DNA from: Entamoeba histolytica HM-1:IMSS
Lineage: Eukaryota > Evosea > Mastigamoebida > Endamoebidae
DNA: 64,000 nucleotides
Direction: 5' to 3'
Assembly: GCF_000208925.1 (NCBI RefSeq)
Contig: NW_001914860.1
Coordinates: 311,612-375,611, forward strand
The translations under genes and the position numbers were made by a program. The notes below the pieces were generated by a model. That model made no database searches. It was not told where the DNA came from and saw only the letters and a program-made list of their open reading frames with translations. This document shows positions 10,463 through 20,886 of this stretch, one piece after another. Each line of letters begins with the position of its first letter. Position 1 is the first letter of the stretch.

Positions 10463-11087
10463 AGATTCGAAGATGGCACGTCAGAGACACCACACGAAAC
10501 CCTAAAATAATCCCATGCTTCGAATCTCCCAGTTATCGTCTGGTCATGACGTGCCTTTGGTGAGATAATATCTATTCAAAACTAACTGGTTATTATTATT
10601 AATATTTATTATGAGTGATTATTATAAAAGATTATTATTCATTAACGTGTATTGTTCTTCATTAACGTGTATTGTTATTCATTATTATTTATAAGGATTG
10701 TTATATTAAGGAGGTATTACGTATTAAGAATTATCATTTATTAAAGAAGACGCATATATAATTGATATTGTTGCACAAAAATTAAACATAATGATATTAT
10801 CAAGGAATAGGGTTTCTTTAAGGGGTGTCGAAGGTAAAAGGAGATGAGCTATAACAGTAAGTTATGGATATACTCTCCTTAAAACAACAATATAAAGAAT
10901 GAGAAATATTATATTACTCATTAAAATCAAAATAAAAGTCAGGCAGCAACTTAAATGAGGAACCATTTAAGTCGAGCATGCTTGCAAAAACTTTATTTCA
11001 ATAGAAATAAAGCGTGTTGAAGAAACTGATTCGCTCACTTCTCAACATGATGAAAAACCTAAAAAATAAGGTTAATCATAATTGATT

Positions 11088-11113
<26 letters not shown>
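10463..11113 (+). mobile_element. SINE1 retrotransposon, copy 1 (complete)
   Basis: A 651-base element bounded by a 22-base target-site duplication. A near-identical copy lies at 53431-54055. The 5' end is AGATTCGAAG directly against the duplication. Within the first 93 bases two perfect inverted repeats interleave: 10463-10472 with 10518-10527, and 10475-10483 with 10547-10555, with a small hairpin at 10529-10543. In the middle a 20-base unit, TTCATTAACGTGTATTGTT plus one base, is repeated in tandem at 10638-10677. The 3' end is a chain of five stem-loops (10950-11087) followed by a long T tract. There is no coding capacity, so it must be mobilised by a LINE. The plus-strand LINE fragment at 62963-63956 shares its tail. 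Confidence 0.9.
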
Positions 11114-11120
<7 letters not shown>

Positions 11121-11135
11121 TGTTAGTCTTGGCAT
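11114..11135 (+). repeat. Right target-site duplication of SINE1 copy 1
   Basis: Exact copy of 10441-10462; its T run merges with the T tract that ends the SINE. Confidence 0.9.
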
Positions 11136-11920
11136 TTTCCTGTGTTTGCTTTAACCAATCATTTTACAAAATAATTTTTTGAAAATGGAATAATGAAATT
11201 CATAATATATGGAAAGATATTTCTTTCAAAAAAAAACTTCAACTCTTGTAATAAGTTAGTTCAATAATTCTTAACATTTAATTAATGATTTCTCATTCCA
11301 TGATTTGTTCTAACTATTGAAAGGTTATTATTATAGTAAATTAATGAGTTTACTAAAATAATTGGTTTATATAAAATACCATTAACGAATATTTAACTTC
11401 GGTTTATTTGAAAAAAATAAGAGTATTAGTTATATTTAATTAACTTAAAATAACTAACTCAAAACATTAATTATAAATGAGTAATGAGAATATTAACTGA
11501 TAATTAAACTAACAATATTAATTGTTTGTATAAAATACATATTAGTTAATAACAAAGATTGAGTTAGAACTTATTTTAAGTATTTACCAGATAGAATGGT
11601 TTTATATTTCATGAAAATGGAAATATTAAAAGATTAATTTCAAAGTTATTACATCAAAGAAATTAAAAGAATAAAATAGAAAATGTATTACATTTACTTA
11701 GATTAAATGGAATGTTTTATTGATGTATTGAATAGTTCTGCATCTAGAATTTCTGTAAATATATTAATATTGTTTAAATGAAATAGTACTGTTCTATACA
11801 AAAGGTAATAACAGAAATTATGGTTTGTTACTATTGATTATTTTTTTTGCTTATAACAAGAGACAATAAAGAAGAATAATTGAGTTTGTTAATTAGTCAA
11901 AAAGATTAAAAAGAAATAAA
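11136..11920. other. AT-rich gene-free stretch downstream of SINE1
   Basis: About 785 bases, dominated by TTAAT/ATTAA words. No ORF, no recognisable mobile element and no tandem repeat were seen. Confidence 0.5.
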
Positions 11921-13238
11921 TTAATTAGTTTGAACTCCCCAAGCAATAACATGTCTGTCTAAACCAGCTGTATAAAGAACACTCTCATCATAACTAAATG
12001 AAGAGCAAATTTGAAGTCTTAAATGTTCTCTTTGTAAAACATCAGCACCAATTTTTAACTTACCATGACGTAGTCCATTTGAATCAATAATAATCCAGGA
12101 TTTATCTTCAGCTTGTACAAGGAATTTATCGTTTTGAGAGATATTTATTTTAGAAGGATATGATATTTTATACATTGCCTTAGGGGCTTTCATCATTTTA
12201 ATGTCCCATATTTTTACTATTTTATCAAAACCCGTTGATACAATTGTTTTTCCTTGTTCACAAAATTGAGCTGAAATGCATGAACTACTTAAATCAATAA
12301 TTGGTTGATAAATAAAAAAAACTAATTAATAACAAACTCTGAATGTGCATTAATACATTCTATTCGAGCATGATTTGGAGTTCTAATATCTATAAGTCTT
12401 AAACTACCATCAGTTGCTGTACATGAAAGAATTGGGGAATAAACATCAGAAGCTAATGAGGTGATATGATCATTTATTCCAATACTAGAACTAATTGATG
12501 AAATGTGTTCTCCATGTAAATCATAAACACCAACAACACCACCCCAAGTTGCAGTGTAAATTGAATCATTACCTAAACATACACCACTAACAATATCACC
12601 AATTTTAATTTCAGTAGTTGGTAATTGTTCTTTATGATCTTCATCAATTGTTACTCCAATTTTAAATAAACGAACAATTCCATCACCACATCCTGTAGCT
12701 AATAAATGTTCAGTTGGATGAAACATTAATGAAGAAACTGGTCGTGGATGAACTAAAAATTGAAGACATTTACCTGATTCAGCAGTAGATATACGAGCAC
12801 TTCTATCTGAACTTGCTGTTGCAAAAATACTCATATCCCAAGGACTACATGCTAAATCAAGAATACAGTCACGATGTAAAATATAATTATGTAAAAATTT
12901 CCAATGTTCTGTTGTTTTTTTACTGACATAATGAGAATAAGTTGATTTTTGTGGTTTTGGTTTTTTAGTATCAACAACATCTGATTGATAAAATTTAACA
13001 TTTCTTACATTTGGTTGAACTTTTAATCCTTCTAATTGTGCAATGACTTTAATTTAAGTTTTTGTATTTAATAAAAATTAAAAGACAAACGTGCTTTGTT
13101 ATCTTCATATAATAAAGTATATTCCTTCAAAATATCTTTTAACAAATCTACAAAACGTTCATTTCCAAAGTTTGTTTGAAATGAAGGAGGAAGTGATGGA
13201 ATAAAATCATTTGAATGTTCCTCTGGAACTTCAGTCAT
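11921..13238 (-). CDS. WDR37-like WD40 protein, three exons
   Basis: Exon 1 (13091-13238) and exon 2 (12338-13046) are joined across intron 13047-13090; exon 3 (11921-12287) follows intron 12288-12337. The spliced protein is 407 residues. Near residue 35 it has RFVDLLKDILKEYTLLYEDN, matching the helix in WDR37 that reads RLLELFAQIEREFENLYIEN. The WD40 propeller follows: HRDCILDLACSPWD, ATASSDRSARI, ESGKCLQFLVHPRPVSSLMF, HPTEHLLATGCGDGIVRLFK, and a final GLDRHVIAWGV, matching GFDRQAIGWNI at the end of WDR37. In animals WDR37 forms a complex with PACS proteins in traffic and calcium handling; that role is not shown here. The last intron ends in AAG, not the commoner TAG. Family assignment rests on several aligned segments. 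Confidence 0.75.
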
Positions 13239-13993
13239 AAAACAAAAAGAATGAATGAAAAAAAGGAACTTTTCTTTTTTTTTGTTTTTAGTTTTTCAAG
13301 ATAATAAAATTATATTTTTTTTTTTTGTTTTAGAAAAAAACAATAATACGAAAAATTTAAAGAATTTTTTTGTTTTTAAATTTTGTTTTTATTAATATTA
13401 AGTAAAACAAAATTAGAATTTAAAAAAAAAAAAACGAATAGACTTTAAGATCTTTGTTTAGTTTCAAATGAGTATCTAGAATCTTCTAAGAGAATATATT
13501 AAATAGTTTTATTTTTAGTAGTCTATCTCGAATCAAATTAGATTAATTAAGATAATCTATAATGTTCGAATTAATAAAATTTGTTTGTCTAGATGCATTC
13601 GAGTAAAATAAAATAGGCTATTTTTGAGTCGAATGATTTTAATTTGTTAAGTTTGGTCATTTTTCAAATTCAGTTATTGTTCCAAAATTTCATATATTGC
13701 CATAGCTACCCCTTTCACGGCAATCAAGAAAAAAAGGTAAAAACATTATAAAAATGAATTTACAGAAATTAAAAAAGTTCATAAATAATAATAAAAAGAA
13801 TATTAAAAACGTAGAATTTTTTTCCTTCAATTAAGAACCAAGAAAAATTGTTAGATTTTAGCGTTAATTTTTAAATGAAAGACAAAGGGTTTTGAAGTTG
13901 GGACCTTGGATTTCACATCTTTTGTTTTGGAAAAATGTTTCTTTAGTATATTTAAGGATTGGGACTAAATAATATTATCAATCAGATTAATAA
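13239..13993. other. Divergent intergenic stretch with long A and T tracts
   Basis: About 755 bases between the WDR37-like gene and the gene at 13994. Homopolymer T and A tracts are concentrated at 13260-13440. No ORF or repeat family is recognisable apart from the TATA-like element listed separately. Confidence 0.45.
13946..13957 (+). promoter_or_regulatory. Possible TATA-like element
   Basis: GTATATTTAAGG about 40 bases before the ATG at 13994 resembles the Entamoeba GTATTTAAA element with two extra bases. Weak, consensus only. Confidence 0.3.
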
Positions 13994-14647
13994 ATGCACT
14001 CTCTTATGAACAAGAAAAACGATAATACTCTTAACTTTAATATTAATGATATTCATAACGATAAAATTCAAACTCATTCTCCTGTTAAATCATTTGAAGG
14101 AGATGAAATACCAAGATTTAAAGCAAGACAAATAGAGGCTATGAATTATCAAGCAGATCTTCAAGCCATTTTAATTGCTTTATTAACTCAATTTTCAACT
14201 GTTTCAGTTGGAAGACCACATAGAATATCACATCTTACTAAACAATTCATTAAAATAAAGAAGATTGTATTTAGTGATCAAAATGATTCAATTGATGTTC
14301 TTCAATATATTCAAACTCGTTCAAAAGAACAAGCTCAATATGAATTTAAAGTTGGAAATACTACAAAGAAAACTGCTAAGAGAAGAATTCAACCTACTAA
14401 AAGAAGAGAAGCAATGAGATTTTTACAAGACATACTTATTGAATTTGGTTATTTTGTTGAAGTAGAAATAGAAACTATTGATGGTTATGAAGGAGAAGTT
14501 ACTTTGTTTTTAAATGGTCATTTCTTTTTAGGATCTAATCAAATTAAAATTCTTGGAAATGAAATAAACAAAAAAATATCATCTATGTTACAAACTAATG
14601 CCAATATTGTCTTAGATTCAAGACTCTACAATTCTACTTTCTTTTAA
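13994..14647 (+). CDS. Conserved hypothetical protein, apparent relative of the gene at 54360
   Basis: A single-exon gene of 217 residues. I do not recognise a named family. The N-terminal 35 residues are polar. A helical segment (QADLQAILIALLTQFSTVSV) is followed by a basic stretch (RPHRISHLTKQFIKIKKIVF). A run of helix-forming sequence (TKRREAMRFLQDILIEFGYF) leads to a mixed C-terminal part with VTLFLNGHFFLG. The same order appears in the 194-residue protein at 54360: QQEAVMLGLLNKYENYSLFL, then a basic patch, then ETINFLADVIEMKGYVFE. Identity is low, but the positions of the two helices relative to the basic patch agree. There is no signal peptide or membrane segment. The basic character would suit a nucleic-acid-binding protein, but that is a guess. 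Confidence 0.7.
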   Translation: MHSLMNKKNDNTLNFNINDIHNDKIQTHSPVKSFEGDEIPRFKARQIEAMNYQADLQAILIALLTQFSTVSVGRPHRISHLTKQFIKIKKIVFSDQNDSIDVLQYIQTRSKEQAQYEFKVGNTTKKTAKRRIQPTKRREAMRFLQDILIEFGYFVEVEIETIDGYEGEVTLFLNGHFFLGSNQIKILGNEINKKISSMLQTNANIVLDSRLYNSTFF

Positions 14648-14808
14648 ATATCAATTTGTAAATCATTAATTCGTATTTTTCATTTTCAATTTTGTGTCTA
14701 TGAAATTAAAACATATAATTATAAAACACAAAAAATAATACTTAATATTATTATTTTTGTTATTTAAATACATCACCAGATGTTAATAAACTCATTAATC
14801 ATTTGATA

Positions 14809-16230
14809 ATGTATTCAATAATTGAGTCATTCTCAGAAAAGGTCTATGTCCCTAGTGATCAAATGAGATATTTTTTATCATTTTTTATAGAATTACCATT
14901 ATGTTATATTTTACGATATTTACCCTCTAACCCAAGATTAAAACATTTTGTTTATAGTATAATTGGTGTTATAATATTATTATTTGTATTTGGTATTAAT
15001 TCAATGATCATTATAATACCAGGATTAATAACATATTATGCTATGAAATGGAAAAAGTCATTACATGCAGCATTCTTTATATTTTCTCTGAACCTAATGT
15101 TTTTAACTTTATTGCAAATACACAAATACATTAACTATTATCTTCAATGGTATTTAGATATTACTACTTTACAAATGATTGTTGTAATAAAACTTGGTAA
15201 CTTTGCATTTAATGTAGCAAAAGGAAGTAATACTAATACTATAAAACAAACAGATTATAATAAGATGAACAATATTCCAAACGATCAATTTCCTTCATTA
15301 CTTGAGTTTATTGGATATTTTTATTTCTTTCCATCTATCTTCAGTGGGCCTTGCATTGAATATCAAACATACAAAAAATTTGTTACATTAGAGTTATTTG
15401 AATCATATCCAAACAATCATTTAAAAAACAAAATTCCTCCAATTGATTGGAAACAGTTTTTTATTGTTTTTAGTCAAGGAATTATTTTATTATTATTAAC
15501 ATCTATTGTAATAATAGTTCCATTAAAAGTTTATTTCTATGAAATAGTTATTAATAATCCAAATGATTATTCTTTTATTCAAAAAATGGGTATGGTAATG
15601 ATTTTTATTTATTCAATTGTATTTAGATATTTTGCAACATGGAAAATGGCAGAATGTATGGGTATTTTATTTGGATTTGGTTATTCAGGAGTAAAAGAAA
15701 ATAAACCTACGTGGTATGGATTTAGAAATGTTAAATTAAATGATTTCTTCTTTTCTAATTCAGCTAAATTAGTTATTGATTCTTGGAATATTTATATTCA
15801 AACATTTATGAAAAATCATATCTATGAATCATTTGAGTTATTTGGAGGAATATTAAATGAATATAAACAATCATTAACTAATTTAGTCAGTGCATTTTGG
15901 CATGGTATTTATCCTGGTTATTATCTTTCATTTGGAATGTTAGCATTACATCATGATGTGTCTTGTGGATTTCATTCTAGAATTGAACCAATAATAATAA
16001 AGAAATATGGAAAAGATTCATTAATATATTATAGTTATTTGGTATTAACATTTATTTATGCACGTATATCTATTTCATATTCTTTTATTCCATTTGTGAT
16101 TTATACATTTAGTGATTCATGGAAATTCTTTGTTAATACATATTTTTGTATTGATATCATTGGATTATTACTCCTTATTATTTTATACATTTGGTTCCCT
16201 AAACAACAAAAAAGAGATAGAATTGATTGA
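14809..16230 (+). CDS. MBOAT-family lysophospholipid acyltransferase
   Basis: Membrane-bound O-acyltransferases transfer acyl groups from acyl-CoA; this one resembles the lysophospholipid branch. The 473 residues contain about ten hydrophobic segments. Two family signatures stand out: FSGPCIEYQTYKKF near residue 180, and the catalytic region SWNIYIQTFMKNHIYESF followed by LVSAFWHGIYPGYYLSFGML. The asparagine of WN and the buried histidine of FWHG are the two catalytic-site residues of the family. I start at ATG 14809; a TTG two codons earlier is not a likely start. The gene probably acts in the ER in phospholipid remodelling. It converges with the small secreted-protein gene, with only 15 bases between the stop codons. 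Confidence 0.85.
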   Translation: MYSIIESFSEKVYVPSDQMRYFLSFFIELPLCYILRYLPSNPRLKHFVYSIIGVIILLFVFGINSMIIIIPGLITYYAMKWKKSLHAAFFIFSLNLMFLTLLQIHKYINYYLQWYLDITTLQMIVVIKLGNFAFNVAKGSNTNTIKQTDYNKMNNIPNDQFPSLLEFIGYFYFFPSIFSGPCIEYQTYKKFVTLELFESYPNNHLKNKIPPIDWKQFFIVFSQGIILLLLTSIVIIVPLKVYFYEIVINNPNDYSFIQKMGMVMIFIYSIVFRYFATWKMAECMGILFGFGYSGVKENKPTWYGFRNVKLNDFFFSNSAKLVIDSWNIYIQTFMKNHIYESFELFGGILNEYKQSLTNLVSAFWHGIYPGYYLSFGMLALHHDVSCGFHSRIEPIIIKKYGKDSLIYYSYLVLTFIYARISISYSFIPFVIYTFSDSWKFFVNTYFCIDIIGLLLLIILYIWFPKQQKRDRID

Positions 16231-16245
16231 ATTTAAATTATAGTT

Positions 16246-16569
16246 TTAATTAATTTTTCCACCTGCCATTAAAACTTGTTGTGCTTGTTGATTTCGTTTG
16301 TGTCTTGCTTGTTCTAGTTTTTGTACATTTTGATTTGCTTCGAATATCAGTTTTTCCATATCCTTTTTAAATTGTTCCATACGTTTTGCCTGTGCTAAAT
16401 AAGCATTTCCTTTTGGTTGATAATTGTTTGTGTCTTCCTAAATGATAAATAATATAGAAAATAAATAATATAGAAAATAATAACAAACAAGAAATACATC
16501 AATTGGGATTGGACTAGATTGGGCAGATGTTAATAAAATGATTGTCATAAAGAAAATGAAAAATAACAT
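16246..16569 (-). CDS. Small secreted protein, two exons
   Basis: This gene only becomes visible after splicing. Exon 1 (16489-16569) starts MLFFIFFMTIILLTSAQSSP, a convincing signal peptide with a likely cut after TSA. An intron 16438-16488 begins GTTTGT and ends TTTAG. Exon 2 (16246-16437) adds 64 codons of charged helical sequence (AYLAQAKRMEQFKKDMEKLI, then NVQKLEQARHKRNQQAQQVL) and ends GGKIN. The product is 90 residues, about 70 after cleavage. No cysteines or known domain were seen; the mature part looks like a single amphipathic coiled coil. A second in-frame ATG seven codons in would shorten the signal peptide. The function is unknown. Confidence 0.65.
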
Positions 16570-16750
16570 GATAAATATGATAAGATATTATAATTTATAG
16601 TTTTTTTATTTTATTTTTTATCTTTTTTATTTTTCATTGATTTTTATTTTTTATAACATCAAATAATTATTTGTTTTTGTTTTTGTTTTTTATATTATTA
16701 ATAAGTTAATATTAGAGATCTCATTAATTCCATTATTTTCAGATAAAAAG

Positions 16751-17465
16751 ATGGCAACTGGATTTAGTAATTTTACCATTATAGTCATTATCATTTCATC
16801 AATAACTGCAGTTTGTTTTTTTTTTCTATAATTAATATTGTTTGTTTGTATTGACCTTATTAAGACAGTTGGCATTTTTATGATAGGACATGGTTGTATT
16901 TGTTTTTATAATCAAATATCTTCCAAACATGCATTGGGAGATTACTCTGTTTCAAGCTTATCTTTAATTTGTGGAGTTGTAGCTGTTATAGTAGCAATTA
17001 TTGTATTTTATTTATATCAAATTCACTCATCACCATCATTTATTATTGCATTTTCTTTATTATTTATAACAACTCTATTAATGTCTACAGTTACTTTTAT
17101 TGCATTCATTGATACTTATTCTGTTCGTTCATTAGTTAAAGAAAATACCTCAAAGATGATGTCATTAGAGTATGAAGTTTGTTATTAAACATTTTAAATT
17201 TTATTCAAATACCATTTATTTATTTATTTAGTTTGAATGTTGTGGTTATAAATCCCAACGAGAGTATTGTCAGTATTTACATAAACCAACTTGTTATTCG
17301 AGAATTGTTAAACCATTTATGACGTTTAGAATGTTATGTTCCATTGCATTTTTCTCTTTGTTAATAGAAACTATATCATTTGGAATATTTCTTTGCTTAT
17401 GGTTTGATGGACTTGAAGCACAACCACAAGATATGATCACTTTACATATTTCACGTGTTGATTGA
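16751..17465 (+). CDS. Tetraspanin, three exons
   Basis: Tetraspanins organise membrane microdomains. Exon 1 (16751-16810) gives the start of helix 1, MATGFSNFTIIVIIISSITA. Intron 16811-16864 joins it to exon 2 (16865-17176), with the rest of helix 1 and helices 2 and 3 (LSLICGVVAVIVAIIVFYLY and FIIAFSLLFITTLLMSTVTF). Intron 17177-17231 leads to exon 3 (17232-17465), which opens with FECCGYKSQREYC, the CCG motif of the large extracellular loop. Two more cysteines follow, then helix 4 (MLCSIAFFSLLIETISFGIF). The product is 201 residues, typical for Entamoeba tetraspanins but with a short large loop. All phases agree. The first intron ends in AAG. Confidence 0.85.
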
Positions 17466-18177
17466 TATACTTTTTGTTATTATTTTTAATTTACAATTTA
17501 CACTCAATCACTATCATTATCTCACTCTGAGAATGATGTTAATCCTCTTTTTTTTTGAGTGTAATAAAAAAATTAATCACCAACTTTATTTCGTTGTTCA
17601 AATCACCTATCTTTTAAGAAATGAAGATTTGACTTATTCAAAACATTAATTAACTTGAAAATAAAACTAAGCTTTTAAACTCTTACAGCATTACTTCAAA
17701 TTAATATTTTACGGTAATCATTATAAATAATACATTTTACTAAGAGATGAATAAAACTTGAATTTAAAAAAATTGCGATTGTTCATAAATTATAAAAAAA
17801 GACTTACTAAATAAAGTTACTAATTTCAAAAATGTTTTAGTGTATTATTTCTTAATGTTTAATGGTGTTATTTAATAGCTTAAACATAAAACTTTATCAA
17901 TTAATAACAGTTTAACCATCATATTATCTGATAAAAAAAAAGATATCAATTAATTAGTCTTTTATGTTTAGCCTAATAACAATGTAATTATTTAAAGTAT
18001 TAATACAATTGATTGAATATAAGTAAATGTAAAATACAACACTTCATATTAAAAGCTTGTTAGATTAAAATTGAAATTGTGTTATTGTTTAATAAAAATT
18101 GATCTTCATATCTTGGGTTTGATAATAATATTAAAACGAGATATAGTAGATAAGATGAAAACTTGAGATTCAATCAT
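17466..18177. other. Gene-free stretch between tetraspanin and ABC remnant
   Basis: About 710 AT-rich bases. A 64-codon frame at 17455-17649 overlaps the tetraspanin end but has no ATG context or family features. Nothing else was seen. Confidence 0.45.
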
Positions 18178-19815
18178 ATGATCCAAACTCAATACACATC
18201 AAATGCTAGTACAATCAGACAACTTGTTTTTGATATTCAATATCCCAATTCAACTCTTTTATCTGAGATAATTCAACAAGACAAAAGATATGTACAAAGT
18301 ATCTGTTTAATTGGAGTCAAGAAAAGTGATTGGAAACAAATTGAAAATGATATATGCAATTCAGAATATATCACGCACCAAATTGAAATGATTGAGGAGA
18401 TGTCACAAGATAGTGTGTTGGAAATGGTATATTATTATAAACGACCTCAACAATATTACTCATTTTGTGATATTATGAACCATCATTCAAAATAAAAATA
18501 CAGTGATGAAACTAAAGCATTATTGTCTTTATTTCAAATAAACATTCATTGTAAATATCAAAAACTATCAATAACACAAAAATATATGGTGCATGTTTGT
18601 TGTATTCTCATAGGATATCCTAAAGTAATTATTTTAAATTATTTAAAATATCCTTGTCATGAAATTATAAGTGGATTAAAGTATATTTCTCATTTTGTAC
18701 CAACTATTCTTATTTTTCCTGAAATAAACCATGATTATTTCTTTTGTGACTATATTATTTCTGAACAAGAAACAATTGAATATAATCGTCAACTTAATCA
18801 ATTAAAAGAAGATATTCTCCAAATAATTGAATCAGTCTATCCTATGACAAATCATCATTATTTTGAAGAGTTTTATCATTGCGTTGTAGAGTGGACCTAT
18901 CAATTCATTGAAATTACTAAAAAAAAGTATCGAACTGGATGGAAATATCCCATAAATATTATCCTTCATCTTTTTCTCTTTACAGTTGGAGGTCTTTCTA
19001 TTGGAACAATATTTCTATTAATAAATTACAACCAAACAACACTAATTCAAAGATTAAATGTTCTTTACTTTGCAACTATTAGTAAAACATTATTTACTAT
19101 TGATCAAGTTATTTATTCAGTGAATAATAAGGTTCAAATACGAAAAGAAAGTCAAACGCATAAGGTTTATGCTTCAGCCTATATTCTTGCAGACTATATT
19201 TTCAACCTACCAACAATGGTATTAAACCCAACATCACTTGATATTGTATTTTATCCTTTTGTTGATTTCCAACCTTCATTTTGGAGGTTTTTAAAATATT
19301 GGTTTATGTCTTTATTAACATCTCAAATAAATGTTACTATGGGTGCATTAATTGGGTATATCATCATTAATAAAAAGGTTGGTACTTTTTTAGAAATCGC
19401 AACTATTTATACTTTAATGCTATTTAGTGGAACTGTCAAGGATTATTCAAATCTTCCTAGATGGTTGAAATGGATTTACACCATTAGTTATTATAGAATT
19501 ACACGAAATATTTGTTTATGTATATTCTTTGATGGAGTTGATTTATTATGTGATGAAGAAGATATTCGCTTAAATAATTGTATATATCAAAATGGTAATG
19601 ACTTTCTTAAAAAACTTAAAGTCAATACAGACATTCTCAAACAAATGTTATTTCTTTTTATTTGGATAATCTGCTTAAGAATTGGAGCAGTAGTATTAAT
19701 TCGCCTTCACTTATTCTTGGATTTTCATAATCTTAATATCCCATCATTTGGATACTTCTATTCAAGACATCTTCATTATTTTTTTCACTCTTTAGTGAAT
19801 AACCTAACATACTAG
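18178..19815 (+). pseudogene. Decayed ABCG-type transporter with an in-frame stop
   Basis: Two frames, 18178-18495 and 18496-19815, are in the same phase and separated only by a TAA at 18493-18495. The second begins right after it and reads open for 439 codons. The C-terminal half is an ABC-2 membrane domain of the ABCG/WHITE type: IILHLFLFTVGGLSIGTIFL, IRKESQTHKVYASAYILADY, WRFLKYWFMSLLTSQINVTM and LFSGTVKDYSNLPRWLKWIY are recognisable. The nucleotide-binding half is badly eroded. ICLIGVKKSDWK stands where a Walker A should be, lacking GxGKT, and YPKVIILNYLKYPC stands for the Walker B region without DEPT. Either it is a pseudogene, or a degenerate half-transporter with one late nonsense mutation. 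Start ATG 18178 follows an upstream in-frame TAA. Confidence 0.7.
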
Positions 19816-20297
19816 AATCATCTTTCCTTACTCTAAATCATCAATATTAATTCTTTAGTTTACTCTTTAAAGACATCAACAGAATTAACAATAAAATAGG
19901 ATAATACTCTAATTACATTGTTTTATAACCCAAATCAAATGGTAAAGATATTATGACGATTAAAATATAAGTGTTGTATCAGATTAGGAAGAAGTAATTC
20001 ATAAACAAAAAACCAGATACTAGTTATGTCAACTTTATGCAAAAAGCACTAGTCATAATAGAATATGTTTAAACCCCTAAAAAAAGGTCAGATGACTATC
20101 ATAGAGTTACTTTTAATGTTTGTTGTAAAATGGATGAAAAACCATACAATAAGGAAATAGAGAAATGGATAAGTCTGGAATTATGAAGGTCAATTTCAAT
20201 AATTTTTTATTGTTAAAACCCTTCACATTCATTTTAGTTAGAGTTTGCTTTGAGGTTATATTATTTACAAAACAAAGTTAGTTATTGAACCAAAAAT
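19816..20297. other. Gene-free stretch before SINE2
   Basis: About 480 AT-rich bases with no ORF and no similarity that I can see to the SINEs or LINEs in the window. Confidence 0.45.
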
Positions 20298-20317
20298 AAA
20301 AGAGTGTTATTCTCTAA
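20298..20317 (+). repeat. Left target-site duplication of SINE2
   Basis: AAAGAGTGTTATTCTCTAAA, repeated exactly at 20867-20886. Confidence 0.92.
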
Positions 20318-20866
20318 ATAAAAAGTAATTAATTAAGTATTAATAGAATTTTCATATATTCTTCCTAGCTCAGGAGAGACTAATCCCATCCCTGAGCTTA
20401 TTAAAAAAGAGTAATCTCTTTGTTAAACCTATTCTTTATGTTTTTCTTGCAAATTGAGGAAAGCACTTCTTTGCTTTATTTCTTCCTATTAAGGTTTTTC
20501 AAACTTCTTCTGCTTATTTCTTCTTTTTAAGCCTTTGTTTGTTTTCTGCCTTAATTTTAAGGAATTTCATTTTTCTTATTTTATGAATGGGAGAAGGAAT
20601 CATTTCATTACTACTGTATTACTTTGACTAATCTTCTTTTAGTCATACTTTGACTAATCTTCTTTTAGTCATACCCACACTTCAGTAGATTCTTATATTG
20701 CATCATGTAATATTCTACTGTATTCTCTTGCTGCACCCTTTGCAGCATTCCCTAATACATTCCTAATTCAAAGGCACCGTCATAACCAGATAATAACTGG
20801 GAGAGTCGAAGTATGAATTTGTACTAGGGTTTATGTGTGGTGTTTCAGACGTACCACCTTCGATCT
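20318..20866 (-). mobile_element. SINE2 retrotransposon, minus strand (complete)
   Basis: A 549-base element in a perfect 20-base target-site duplication. Read on the minus strand it starts AGATCGAAGG, similar to the SINE1 head. The next 40 bases also resemble SINE1, including GAAACACCACA and AAACCCTA, but the body differs. Inverted repeats in the head are 20858-20866 with 20802-20811, and 20848-20855 with 20773-20782; a hairpin lies at 20786-20800. A perfect 26-base tandem duplication lies at 20621-20672; E. histolytica SINEs are known for 26-27 base internal repeats. Near the 3' end a hairpin with an 8-base stem (20367-20398) carries the loop GAGACTAATCCC on the plus strand. The tail TTAATTAATT-rich end matches that of the minus-strand LINE at 59049. 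Confidence 0.9.
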
Positions 20867-20886
20867 AAAGAGTGTTATTCTCTAAA
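20867..20886 (+). repeat. Right target-site duplication of SINE2
   Basis: Exact copy of 20298-20317. Confidence 0.92.

Noticed and set aside
10463..10560. Full HDV-like self-cleaving ribozyme call for the SINE head
   Set aside because: The topology fits, but I could not find a P3 stem, the P1 helix is too long and the expected catalytic C is not kept in SINE2. It is reported as a pseudoknot finding only.
17455..17649. 64-codon frame downstream of tetraspanin
   Set aside because: It overlaps the tetraspanin stop, starts inside that gene's last codons and has only low-complexity hydrophobic sequence.
18493..18495. Programmed stop-codon readthrough in the ABC gene
   Set aside because: The TAA context is ordinary and the ATP-binding half is degenerate on both sides, so decay is the simpler reading.
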